Part shown: piece after piece, positions 18,403 through 26,835 of the stretch
Layout: each line of letters begins with the position of its first letter
How positions within the stretch are numbered: position 1 is the stretch's first letter
Assembly: GCA_028873125.1 (NCBI GenBank)
Contig: JAGWMQ010000019.1
Location: 1-38,139, forward strand
Origin: Verrucomicrobiota bacterium
GTDB lineage: Bacteria; Verrucomicrobiota; Verrucomicrobiia; Limisphaerales; UBA11358
DNA: 38,139 nt
Direction of reading: 5' to 3'
Notes under the pieces: model-generated
Databases searched by the model: none
The model's input: the letters and a program-made list of their open reading frames with translations, nothing else
Told to the model about the DNA's origin: nothing
Program-made: the position numbers and the translations under genes

Positions 18403-18674
18403 TGTCTTATGCGCCTGACCGCAAAATCCAGATTCCGCCCCCGGGGACGCGGGATTCCCGTGCAGTGGCGTGACTGCGTGTGGCCGGCGCGCGTGGTGGT
18501 GCGGTTGTCTCAGTGGCCGCGCCGCGAGCCGCCCGCCCGCGTTTTGAACCCCGGCGGCAGGCCGCGCCGTTCCCGGACGGCCGCGGCTTTCCGCGGCTTC
18601 CGGCCGGGTCGAACAGCATCGTCGCCTTTGACCCGCTTGCTTCGGGGGCGCCGCCGAATTCCTTTTTCAAGCCT

Positions 18675-19505
18675 ATGAAACCCATCAAGAAATGTGACCG
18701 GAGGCAGGTGACCCGTGACACGGACGGCAATCTGAACGGACGGCTCTTTCCGCGCCGCAGGTCGCGTGTCACCCGCCAACTTGCAGCCTTCACCCTCATC
18801 GAACTGCTCACCGTCATCGCCATCATCGCCATCCTGGCGGCCATCCTGTTGCCGGCCCTGGGCTACGCCAAAACCGCGGCGAAGAAGACGCAGGCCAAGC
18901 TGCAAATCAGCGACCTGGCCACCGCCATCCAAAAATACGATTCGGACTACAGCCGGATGCCGGTTTCGACCGCCGACCAGTTGCTGGCCGTCACCAACGA
19001 TTTCACCTTTGGCGGCGTGTTCCAAACCCCGACGGGCCCGACGACGATTGGCAACGTGACCACCAATTCCGATGTCATCGCCATTTTGATGGACCTGACG
19101 AATTTTCCCGACGGCGCGCCGACGGTGAACGCCAACCATGTCAAGAACCCCCAGCGGACCCTGTATCTGAACGCCAAGCGGGTCGCCGACACCGCCACCT
19201 GGCCGGGCGTCGGACCGGACCTGGTCTATCGCGATCCGTGGGGCGATCCCTACGTCATCAGCATGGACGTGAATTACGACGGCGAGTGCCGGGACGCCTT
19301 TTATTCGCGGTCGGCGGTTTCGAAACTCGATGGGAGCACCGGCTACTTTGGATTGGTGGACCCGACGGATACCGGTGGAAATGACAATAATTTCGAATAC
19401 CACGGCAAGGTGATGGTCTGGTCCGCCGGGCCGGACAAGAAAGTGGATCCCGGCGCCAAGGCCAACCAGGGCGTCAACAAGGACAACATCTTGAGCTGGC
19501 AGTGA
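18675..19505 (+). CDS. Prepilin-type N-terminal cleavage/methylation domain protein
   Basis: Leader MKPIKKCDRRQVTRDTDGNLNGRLFPRRRSRVTRQLAA, then FTLIELLTVIAIIAILAAILLPALGYAKTAAKKTQ. Confidence 0.88.
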   Translation: MKPIKKCDRRQVTRDTDGNLNGRLFPRRRSRVTRQLAAFTLIELLTVIAIIAILAAILLPALGYAKTAAKKTQAKLQISDLATAIQKYDSDYSRMPVSTADQLLAVTNDFTFGGVFQTPTGPTTIGNVTTNSDVIAILMDLTNFPDGAPTVNANHVKNPQRTLYLNAKRVADTATWPGVGPDLVYRDPWGDPYVISMDVNYDGECRDAFYSRSAVSKLDGSTGYFGLVDPTDTGGNDNNFEYHGKVMVWSAGPDKKVDPGAKANQGVNKDNILSWQ

Positions 19506-19507
19506 AG

Positions 19508-20440
19508 ATGAGCAGCAAGTGGCAAGCAGCAGGTGACAGATTGACGGCGGCGCGCGGTGCGCGCTTCTGTCCCACGTGCCGTGTCCCGTGCCGCATTCAT
19601 AGTTGTTCCAGCAAGCGCGCTACTCGCCCGCGATGCAAGAGCAACACAGGCTTCACGCTCATCGAGCTGCTGGTCGTCATTGCCATCCTGGGCATCCTGG
19701 CGGCGCTGACGGTGCCCGCGCTCAAAAATTTGGGCAAATCCTCCACGGTCACGGCCGCCGCCGCGCAACTGCTCGGCGACGTCGGGCGCGCCCGCCAACT
19801 GGCCATCGCCGATCACACCACCGTCTATATGGTGTTCGTCCCGACGAATTTTTGGAGCTATCTGCCCGCCGCAGTGAAAGATCTTCCTGCCACGAGCAAT
19901 CTGTGCGACAAGCAACTGACCGGTTACACCTTCATCGCCTATGGCGCCCTGGGCGACCAGCCCGGACAACACCGGTGGCACTATCTCGCTCCGTGGCAGA
20001 CGCTGCCGGACGGCATGTTCATCGCCCAGCAGAAGTTTGCGGAGCCGTCCGGTTTCTTTTATTCCATTCCAAAAATTCCCGGCGTGCCCTCGAGCGGAGC
20101 CTACGATGTCTATGGCTTCAACGTGACCAACACCATTCCCTTTCCCACGGAAACCAATCTGCCTGCGGTGAACCCCCCTTCCCAGCTTTATCTGCCGTAC
20201 ATCGCCTTCAACTACCTGGGGCAATTGACCTTTGACGGCCAGAACCTCGCCGGCCATGACGAGAACATTCCCCTGGCGCGGGGCAATGTGTTTTACGCGG
20301 TCAACGCCGACAAGGTGCCTCAGTTCAGTCCGCCGCAGGTGACCGTGTTCCCGCCCGGCAACGACACCAACGCCTACAACATCATCCACATTGACGCGCT
20401 CTCGGGGCGCGCCATTTGGGAGCAGCCGCGCGTGCAATGA
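19508..20440 (+). CDS. Prepilin-type protein (Verru_Chthon cassette D-like position)
   Basis: ~48-aa leader MSSKWQAAGDRLTAARGARFCPTCRVPC...SNTG, then FTLIELLVVIAILGILAALTVPALKNLGKSS. Confidence 0.87.
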   Translation: MSSKWQAAGDRLTAARGARFCPTCRVPCRIHSCSSKRATRPRCKSNTGFTLIELLVVIAILGILAALTVPALKNLGKSSTVTAAAAQLLGDVGRARQLAIADHTTVYMVFVPTNFWSYLPAAVKDLPATSNLCDKQLTGYTFIAYGALGDQPGQHRWHYLAPWQTLPDGMFIAQQKFAEPSGFFYSIPKIPGVPSSGAYDVYGFNVTNTIPFPTETNLPAVNPPSQLYLPYIAFNYLGQLTFDGQNLAGHDENIPLARGNVFYAVNADKVPQFSPPQVTVFPPGNDTNAYNIIHIDALSGRAIWEQPRVQ

Positions 20441-21336
20441 AAATTTTCGTCTGCCATTTTCCATTGCCGGGCGGGGCGGCCAGTCCGCTGGCCGCCGCCG
20501 GCGCGCAGAGGACTGCGCGCCCCACCGCGCGATCCGGCTTCACCATGGTGGAGATCGCCATCAGCCTGGCCATCATCGGCATCGCGCTGGTGGCCATCAT
20601 CGGCGTGCTGCCGATGGGCGTGAACGTCCAGAAACAGAACCGCGAGGAGACGATCGTTGACCAGGACGCCACCGTCCTGATGAACGCCATCCGCAACGGG
20701 GCGCTCGGCTCGGACGAACTGACCAATTACGTCTTTGCCGTCACCAATTTCTGGGGGTTGTACAACGCCAACGGCGCGAAGGTGAATTCCGGCGCCAATT
20801 ATTACAGCTACGCCAATTCCCAGGCCGCGCCCTCGCCGCGGGTGTTTCCTCAATTCAACCTCGACAGCGGCAGCAACATCGTGGCCTTGTTGAGCACGCC
20901 GGAGTATCAGGGCAACTTTGGCGTGCCCCTGGACAATCTTTCCGGCGGCGGTTACAGCAACCACATCGTGGCCTGCGTCCATTCCATCAGCGGGCCGGCG
21001 TCTGAAAAGCCGCCGCAAAACAACGACATCGTTGTCGGCGACTCCTTCAGCTACAAGGTGGTCTGTGCAAACCTGCCGGTGGCCGTGGAAACCAATCTCT
21101 TTTATCTGCCGACCAATGATCCGGCCTACGGTTACGGGCGGCAACTGACCGCCAATCTGCACGAACTGCGCCTGACCTTTCTCTGGCCGTTGTATCCCAA
21201 CGGCGGCGTCGGCAACGGGCGCCAGACCTTCCGCACCCTGGTGCCCGGACGGCTGGCCGCGGCGCCGAGCGCCCCGGGTCCGCGCGCGGCGTGGATTCAT
21301 TTCTTCCAGCCCCAGGCCTTCACCAACGCGCCATGA
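20437..21336 (+). CDS. Prepilin-type protein (Verru_Chthon cassette B-like)
   Basis: Leader MKIFVCHFPLPGGAASPLAAAGAQRTARPTARSG, then FTMVEIAISLAIIGIALVAIIGVLPMGVNVQKQNREETIVDQDA; ATGA overlap with upstream gene. Confidence 0.87.
   Translation: MKIFVCHFPLPGGAASPLAAAGAQRTARPTARSGFTMVEIAISLAIIGIALVAIIGVLPMGVNVQKQNREETIVDQDATVLMNAIRNGALGSDELTNYVFAVTNFWGLYNANGAKVNSGANYYSYANSQAAPSPRVFPQFNLDSGSNIVALLSTPEYQGNFGVPLDNLSGGGYSNHIVACVHSISGPASEKPPQNNDIVVGDSFSYKVVCANLPVAVETNLFYLPTNDPAYGYGRQLTANLHELRLTFLWPLYPNGGVGNGRQTFRTLVPGRLAAAPSAPGPRAAWIHFFQPQAFTNAP
20475..20521. repeat. REP-like palindrome pair inside prepilin leader coding sequence
   Basis: GGCGGCCAG-TCCG-CTGGCCGCC (20475-20496) and GGCGCGCAG-AGGA-CTGCGCGCC (20500-20521); opposite loop orientation, BIME-like. 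Confidence 0.8.
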
Positions 21337-22328
21337 ACCGGAAGTTCCAAGTTCCAGGTTCCAAGTTCCAAGTCCGGCGTCGGAACTTGAAAGGCGCGGC
21401 GTTGCGCCGCGGTTCCATCGCCGACCGCAAATCGGAGATCGCAAACGGGTTTACCTTGGTGGAAATCCTGGTGGCCATGGCGCTGCTCTCGCTCATCGTG
21501 CTGGCGCTGATGTCGGTCTTCAGCAACACCCAGGCCGCCTTCCGCGCCAACCTGACCCAGAGCGACGTGCTGGGTTCGGGCCGCCAGGTGATGGACCTGA
21601 TCACCCGCGACCTGCAGATCATGGCCCCGTCGGACGATTACAGCAACGGCGCGGTGAATTTTTACGCCGGTGTCAATCCGGACGGCCTGCTGCAATCGCT
21701 GCCCGGCAGCAGCCTGTCGCGCACCAACGTCCTGGAGGACTTTTTCATCCTCAGCCGCCGGAATGTGAACGGCGGCGACTGCTGGGTGGGCACCGGTTAC
21801 GCCGTGGTCATCAATTCGCCGGACGGCCTCTATTCCCTCTACCGCTTCACCGTCAAGCAGCCGGTCGCGCCACTCCTGAACGCGACCGTGGCGCGCGGGC
21901 CGCGGTATCTTTTTTACAACAGCAACAAGCTCTACCCGACCAACTTTCAAAATTTCCTGCTGGCGCCGACCAACTACAGCCATCTCCTGGACGGCGTGGT
22001 GGCCCTGCGCGTGCGCGCCTATGATGCCGGCGGCTACCCGATGGCGAACCTCTACCAGTTTGAGGCCACCCGGTGGGTGACCAACCGAAACGTCCTGTTC
22101 TTCGCGCCGCAAAATGGCGAGACCGGTTTTTCCTTTTACAGCAATTCCCTGCCGGCGTCGGTGGAAGTGGAACTGGGCGTGCTCGAAGACCACACCCTCC
22201 AGCACGCCGAAGGCCTGGTGGACAACTGGACCGTGCTGACCAATTACCTCGCCCAGCACGCCGGCCAGGTCCATCTCTTCCGCCAGCGCGTCTGGATCCG
22301 CAATTGCGACCCCTCGGTTTACCAATGA
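21333..22328 (+). CDS. Prepilin-type protein (Verru_Chthon cassette C-like)
   Basis: Leader MNRKFQVPGSKFQVRRRNLKGAALRRGSIADRKSEIANG, then FTLVEILVAMALLSLIVLALMSVFSNTQAAFRANLTQSD; ATGA overlap. Confidence 0.87.
   Translation: MNRKFQVPGSKFQVRRRNLKGAALRRGSIADRKSEIANGFTLVEILVAMALLSLIVLALMSVFSNTQAAFRANLTQSDVLGSGRQVMDLITRDLQIMAPSDDYSNGAVNFYAGVNPDGLLQSLPGSSLSRTNVLEDFFILSRRNVNGGDCWVGTGYAVVINSPDGLYSLYRFTVKQPVAPLLNATVARGPRYLFYNSNKLYPTNFQNFLLAPTNYSHLLDGVVALRVRAYDAGGYPMANLYQFEATRWVTNRNVLFFAPQNGETGFSFYSNSLPASVEVELGVLEDHTLQHAEGLVDNWTVLTNYLAQHAGQVHLFRQRVWIRNCDPSVYQ
21341..21391 (+). repeat. Short-period repeat (AAGTTCCAAGTTCCAGGTTCCAAGTTCCAAGT...) in leader
   Basis: Tandem ~8-9-nt units AAGTTCC/AGGTTCC, followed by inverted tail GGAACTT. 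Confidence 0.75.
21417..21448 (+). repeat. Short-period repeat ATCGCCGACCGCAAATCGGAGATCGCAAAC in leader
   Basis: Alternating GA(T/C)CGCAAA / TCGGAGATCGCAAA units encoding IADRKSEIAN. Confidence 0.65.
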
Positions 22329-25300
22329 AACCTCCCTTTACGATTTACGATTTGCGATCTGGGATTTGCAATGGAGCGGGCAGGGCGCGCCACTCCGCGC
22401 GCGCCGCCGACGGCGGTCAGAGGACTGGCCGCCCTGCCCAATTGAACGCCCATCGTCAATCGTCAATCGTCAATCATAATTCCCAAAGCGGCATCGCCCT
22501 GGTCCTGACGGTCATTTTGCTGGCGGTGGTCACGGTCATGGTCCTGGCCCTGCTGGCGGTGAGCCGGCGCGAACGCGGCGCGGTGACGACCACCACCGAC
22601 CAGACCACGGCGCGATACGCCGCCGACGCCGCCCTGGCCAACGCCGAGGCCCAGATCATGGCCAACGTCCTGGCCCACACCAATCCTTATGATTTCGGCC
22701 TGGTGGTTTCGACCAATTACATCAATCCCTACGGGTTCCAGCCCGGCGTCGCCAATCCCACCAACGTCAACTACGATTATCGGGCTTCGGGCGGCGTCTG
22801 GAGTCAAAACGATTTCCTGCAAAACCTGGCCAATCTCTATTACAGCCCGCGCGTGCCGGTGTTCATCCCCAACCCGACCAATCCGTCGGCGCGGCCCGAT
22901 TTCCGCTTCTACCTGGACCTGAACCGCAACGGAGCGTTCGACACCAACGGCGTCGTGGAGAAAGTGGACAACGAAGGGAATCCGCTCGGCCCCCTTTCCG
23001 AAACCGGCGATCCCGAATGGATTGGCGGCCTGGAGCGGCCCGACGCGCCCTACGGGCCGGACAATCGTTTCCTCTACCGCTACGCCTTCGTCGCCCTGCC
23101 CGTCGGCAACACGCTGGATTTGAATTACATTTACAACTACGCCAAGCGCCGGCCCCCGATGCGCAGCGGCAACGACAGCTTTTATCGGAACGAAGGCGTC
23201 GGTTCCTGGGAAATCAATCTGGCCGCGTTTCTGGCGGACTTGAACACGGACGAATGGCTGCCGCTCGAGCCGCCCAACAACCAATACTACAATTACAGCA
23301 CCAGCCTCTTTGATCCCAACCGCGGCAAGGCCTTCGACGACGCGTTTTCTCTCTTGTATTACCGTTACGGCAGCAGCCAGAACGGCTTCAACAACCTGGC
23401 CTCGGTGGACAATCTTTTTGGCGTTCCCGGCGCCGACGCCTTCCTCTACGACAACGTTGACGGCTACGCGGGCGGGCCGCTGATGACCGGCCTCCAGTTG
23501 CCGCTGGACAACGATCATCCAGCGTGGTCGTGGCCGGGCGCGGACAACCCAATTCATTTCTTCGATATGCAGGAGTTGTTCGACCGCAGCAAAGCTGCGG
23601 CCGACCGCACCCCCAACCTCATCGCCAACGGCGCCGATTTCACCGACCATCTCCTCGCCGCCGGCGCGGACACCTTTGGCGGCAAGGTGGTGTCCACCTA
23701 CGACCGCTACACGTTTTACCGGCTGCTCTCCCAACTGGGCACCGACTCGGCGCCGCTGCAAAACCGGATCAACCTCAACTGGTCCAACGCCGTCGCCCGA
23801 TTCGACCCTTACACCGGGGTGGCCACCAACATCGCCGTCTTCCCGGACGCGCAAACCAATTTTGCCCCGTGGGACCCGCTGCAGTTCTTCACCATCACCG
23901 CCGACCGGCTGCTGCGCGCTTATTCGGAGGAATGGCTGGCCGAAAACCCGACCAACTACGTGGCGACCTACCGCCTGGCCACCAACATCGGCACGTTCGT
24001 CAATCCGGTCTATGTCCCGGTGCCGTTCGGCATCACCAACATCCCGGTGGTGGTCAACGGACAGTTTGTCTATTCGCCGGCCATCCAGCGCGTGCTCCAA
24101 TTGGCGGCGAACATTTGCGACGCCACCACCAACCGCGCCGCCGTGTTCGGACGGGATTATCCGTCGGTCTTCAAACCGCTCTTCCTGGTCCAAGGCACTC
24201 CTGCGGGAGTCGTGACCAATATTCTGATCGTCGGTTATCAGGCGGTGACAAACTTCACCAGGTTCCCGGCCTATAACGATCCGCAACTGTTCCCGCCGGT
24301 GGACTGGCATAATCTGCGCGCCGGCTTCAGCGCCATCAATTATGGACCCAACGGGGTGAACGTTTTTGGCGTGCCGTGGATCATCGGCGCCAAAAAGGGT
24401 TTCCCCAACTTCAATGAGTTTTCGATGGAAAGCGTCGTGGGCATCACGCGCCGGCTGCAGGTCACCCGTCCGGCGACCAACACGGCGACGGTGAATCTCG
24501 CCGCGTTCCGGACCAACCAGATGTATATCATGACCGTGACCAACTTTCTGGGCGTGGAATGCTGGAATTCCTACACCAACACCTACACCAACCTCGGCCC
24601 GCTGAGCATCGTGGTGCGCGATTACTTGACCGCGGCGCTGAACAACGACGCCGGATTGCACGTGCCCTTCAACGCCGCGTACAATCTGGTCCCGGCGCGG
24701 ACCATCCCGGCCACGCCGCCCTACTGGCCTAGTTCATTCCCGTGGACCGGCGACGGCAAGCCCAGTCCGCTTTCCTTCGACATCCCGTTCATCACCGAAG
24801 CGACGATGCCGCTGAACACCGGCTTCGCAAACAACCCGGGCTGGTGGACCTATGTCCGCGGGGCCAATGATTTTGTGCCCGTCCCCAACGCTCCGCTGTT
24901 CGAGACCGGCGTCAATCTGGCCGACGCCTTCCCGCGTTTTACCCTGTTGACCACCAATTGGCTGCAGGTCTTCATGCTCGACGGCAATCACGTCATTGAT
25001 TACGCCTCGTTCGCCGGGCCGGTCACCATCCGGGATTTGAACGCGGAATTTTTCACCGACGACAACAACGGGGTCTGGAACACGAACCTGTCCACGACCG
25101 GCGCGCCGGACGGAGTGGTCAATCAAGTCATGATTTCACGCGGCGCGGCCCTGACTCCCAACTCGCTGCCGCCGCCGGAAGACGGCGCCTGGCACGCCGA
25201 TCCCGAAGCCGTTCCGCTGGGCGGCACCGTTGCCCAGCAACAGGCCTATTTTGACGCCTTCTTCAAGCCGTATAACATCGGCGCGGCCCGCAACGGCACG

Positions 25301-26713
25301 CGCGCCACGAACGTCCAGTTGAGCGTCCAGGCGCCTTACGCGCCCACGCGCTTTGTGGTGGATTACACCACCTGGCAGGCCAATGATCCGCTGGTGCATG
25401 ACCTGGCCAGCGATTTGAATTACACGGGACCGACGAGCGGCGGGCTGGCCCCGGGCACCAACACCTTCAATTACACGGCGTCCAATTCCATTCCCATCCT
25501 GCCCAATCTGGGCAAGCTGAACGAACACTATTCGCCCTGGGGCGGCTCGCCGTACTTCAGTTCCTCGCCGGCCGACACCAGCAGCCAGGCGGCCCTCACC
25601 CGGTACAACCTGGCCGTCAAGGACCCGCTGGTCTGGCGCTCCGACGACTGGTATTTCCCGGCGAACAAGCTGCCCACCACCGGCTGGCTGGGCCGGGTCC
25701 ACCGCGGCACGCCCTGGCAAACGGTCTATCTCAAATCCCCGGACGTGCTGGCGGAAGTCGCCGCGAGCGGTCCTTTGGCGGGACAAAATATCGGCGTCAG
25801 CTCCTGGGCCCAATGGACGGGTGACACCCGGGTGACGACCAACGGCCAATACTTTGACGCCATCAACAGCGCGCCCGACCAGGACCGGCTGCTCTTTGAC
25901 CTGTTCAGCGCCGCACCCGACGACAACGCCACGCGCGGAACGCTTTCGGTGAACGTGGACGCGAATGAGATGAACACAAACGAACCTGCCACGCTCGCCG
26001 CCGGCCTGGCCGCGTGGTCGGCGCTGTTCAGCGGGGTCATCGTGCTGTCCAACACCGCGTCGGATTCGCTGCCGCAATACGTCCAATACTTCCCGCAACA
26101 TCCCGGCACCCTGCCCGCCGCCAGTTTTCCCATCCAGCCCGCCGGTCCGGCCTACACCAATTCGCCGCTGGGCCGGATCGTTGCCGGCATCAACGCCGCC
26201 CGCGCCAATTTCGTGAACGTGGGCGGGCTTAAAGGCGCCTTCGAGCACACCGGCGACATTCTGGCCGTGCCGCAGTTGAGCGTCGCCTCGCCGTTCCTGC
26301 ACGTCAGCAACTATGTCAACAACGCCTGGGCGGACGACCCTTATCAAAAGGAAAACGGCGTCAGCGACGAGATGTACGAATGGCTGCCGCAGCAGGTGAT
26401 GTCGCTGTTGCGCTGCCCCAGTTCGCCCCGCTACGTGATTTATTCCTTCGGCCAGGCGCTCAAACCCGCGCCCAACTCGATTTTCACCGGCGGCGACACG
26501 CTGGCCGACGGCCGGTCCGCCTTCGGCATGGTCACCAATTACCAGGTGGTCGCGGAAGTGGACACGCGCGCCGTGGTGCAGTTCGACGGCACCGTCACCA
26601 ACGTGGTCTCCGTCACCAACGATTTTTCGGGATTCCCGCACCTGTTCACGATGCCCGTGGTGACCAACAGCCGCGCCGTGATCCAAAAATTCAACGTCCT
26701 GCCGCCCGAATAA
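22325..26713 (+). CDS. Very large prepilin-type/PilX-GspK-like protein (~1462 aa; Verru_Chthon cassette A-like)
   Basis: Leader MKPPFTIYDLRSGICNG...HRQSSIVNHNSQSG, then IALVLTVILLAVVTVMVLALLAVSRRERGAVTTTTDQTTARYAADAALANAEAQIMANVL; ATGA overlap; ORF 22073..26713 trimmed. Confidence 0.85.
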   Translation: MKPPFTIYDLRSGICNGAGRARHSARAADGGQRTGRPAQLNAHRQSSIVNHNSQSGIALVLTVILLAVVTVMVLALLAVSRRERGAVTTTTDQTTARYAADAALANAEAQIMANVLAHTNPYDFGLVVSTNYINPYGFQPGVANPTNVNYDYRASGGVWSQNDFLQNLANLYYSPRVPVFIPNPTNPSARPDFRFYLDLNRNGAFDTNGVVEKVDNEGNPLGPLSETGDPEWIGGLERPDAPYGPDNRFLYRYAFVALPVGNTLDLNYIYNYAKRRPPMRSGNDSFYRNEGVGSWEINLAAFLADLNTDEWLPLEPPNNQYYNYSTSLFDPNRGKAFDDAFSLLYYRYGSSQNGFNNLASVDNLFGVPGADAFLYDNVDGYAGGPLMTGLQLPLDNDHPAWSWPGADNPIHFFDMQELFDRSKAAADRTPNLIANGADFTDHLLAAGADTFGGKVVSTYDRYTFYRLLSQLGTDSAPLQNRINLNWSNAVARFDPYTGVATNIAVFPDAQTNFAPWDPLQFFTITADRLLRAYSEEWLAENPTNYVATYRLATNIGTFVNPVYVPVPFGITNIPVVVNGQFVYSPAIQRVLQLAANICDATTNRAAVFGRDYPSVFKPLFLVQGTPAGVVTNILIVGYQAVTNFTRFPAYNDPQLFPPVDWHNLRAGFSAINYGPNGVNVFGVPWIIGAKKGFPNFNEFSMESVVGITRRLQVTRPATNTATVNLAAFRTNQMYIMTVTNFLGVECWNSYTNTYTNLGPLSIVVRDYLTAALNNDAGLHVPFNAAYNLVPARTIPATPPYWPSSFPWTGDGKPSPLSFDIPFITEATMPLNTGFANNPGWWTYVRGANDFVPVPNAPLFETGVNLADAFPRFTLLTTNWLQVFMLDGNHVIDYASFAGPVTIRDLNAEFFTDDNNGVWNTNLSTTGAPDGVVNQVMISRGAALTPNSLPPPEDGAWHADPEAVPLGGTVAQQQAYFDAFFKPYNIGAARNGTRATNVQLSVQAPYAPTRFVVDYTTWQANDPLVHDLASDLNYTGPTSGGLAPGTNTFNYTASNSIPILPNLGKLNEHYSPWGGSPYFSSSPADTSSQAALTRYNLAVKDPLVWRSDDWYFPANKLPTTGWLGRVHRGTPWQTVYLKSPDVLAEVAASGPLAGQNIGVSSWAQWTGDTRVTTNGQYFDAINSAPDQDRLLFDLFSAAPDDNATRGTLSVNVDANEMNTNEPATLAAGLAAWSALFSGVIVLSNTASDSLPQYVQYFPQHPGTLPAASFPIQPAGPAYTNSPLGRIVAGINAARANFVNVGGLKGAFEHTGDILAVPQLSVASPFLHVSNYVNNAWADDPYQKENGVSDEMYEWLPQQVMSLLRCPSSPRYVIYSFGQALKPAPNSIFTGGDTLADGRSAFGMVTNYQVVAEVDTRAVVQFDGTVTNVVSVTNDFSGFPHLFTMPVVTNSRAVIQKFNVLPPE
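22337..22372 (+). repeat. Short-period repeat TTTACGATTTACGATTTGCGATCTGGGATTTGCAAT in leader
   Basis: Tandem (T)TTACGA / TTTGCGA / GATTTGC units encoding FTIYDLRSGIC. Confidence 0.7.
22384..22433. repeat. REP-like composite element inside leader coding sequence
   Basis: GGCGCGCCACTCC (22384-22396) plus GGCGGTCAG-AGGA-CTGGCCGCC (22412-22433); same two units recur inverted at 37864-37940. Confidence 0.75.
22453..22480 (+). repeat. Short-period repeat CGTCAATCGTCAATCGTCAATCATAAT in leader
   Basis: Three tandem CGTCAAT units encoding RQSSIVNHN. Confidence 0.75.
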
Positions 26714-26835
26714 AATGAAAGCGAGGATGAACACGATGGAATTTGGCATGACGCGCCCCGCCAAAACCAGACATTGCCGCGGTCCCGGCCCTTTTCTTGG
26801 CGGGAGAGGTGTGAGATAGTAGGAGAATTGTTTTT

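Noticed and set aside
18409-18678. 89-aa ORF between prepilin genes
   Set aside because: Arg/Pro-rich translation of a hairpin-rich GC region with no family resemblance.
21341-22480. CRISPR-like tandem repeats
   Set aside because: Units are only ~7-11 nt with no spacers and lie in protein-coding leaders; no cas genes nearby.
22463-24661. 732-aa minus-strand ORF
   Set aside because: Antisense to the large prepilin-type gene; V/G/R/H-rich shadow frame.
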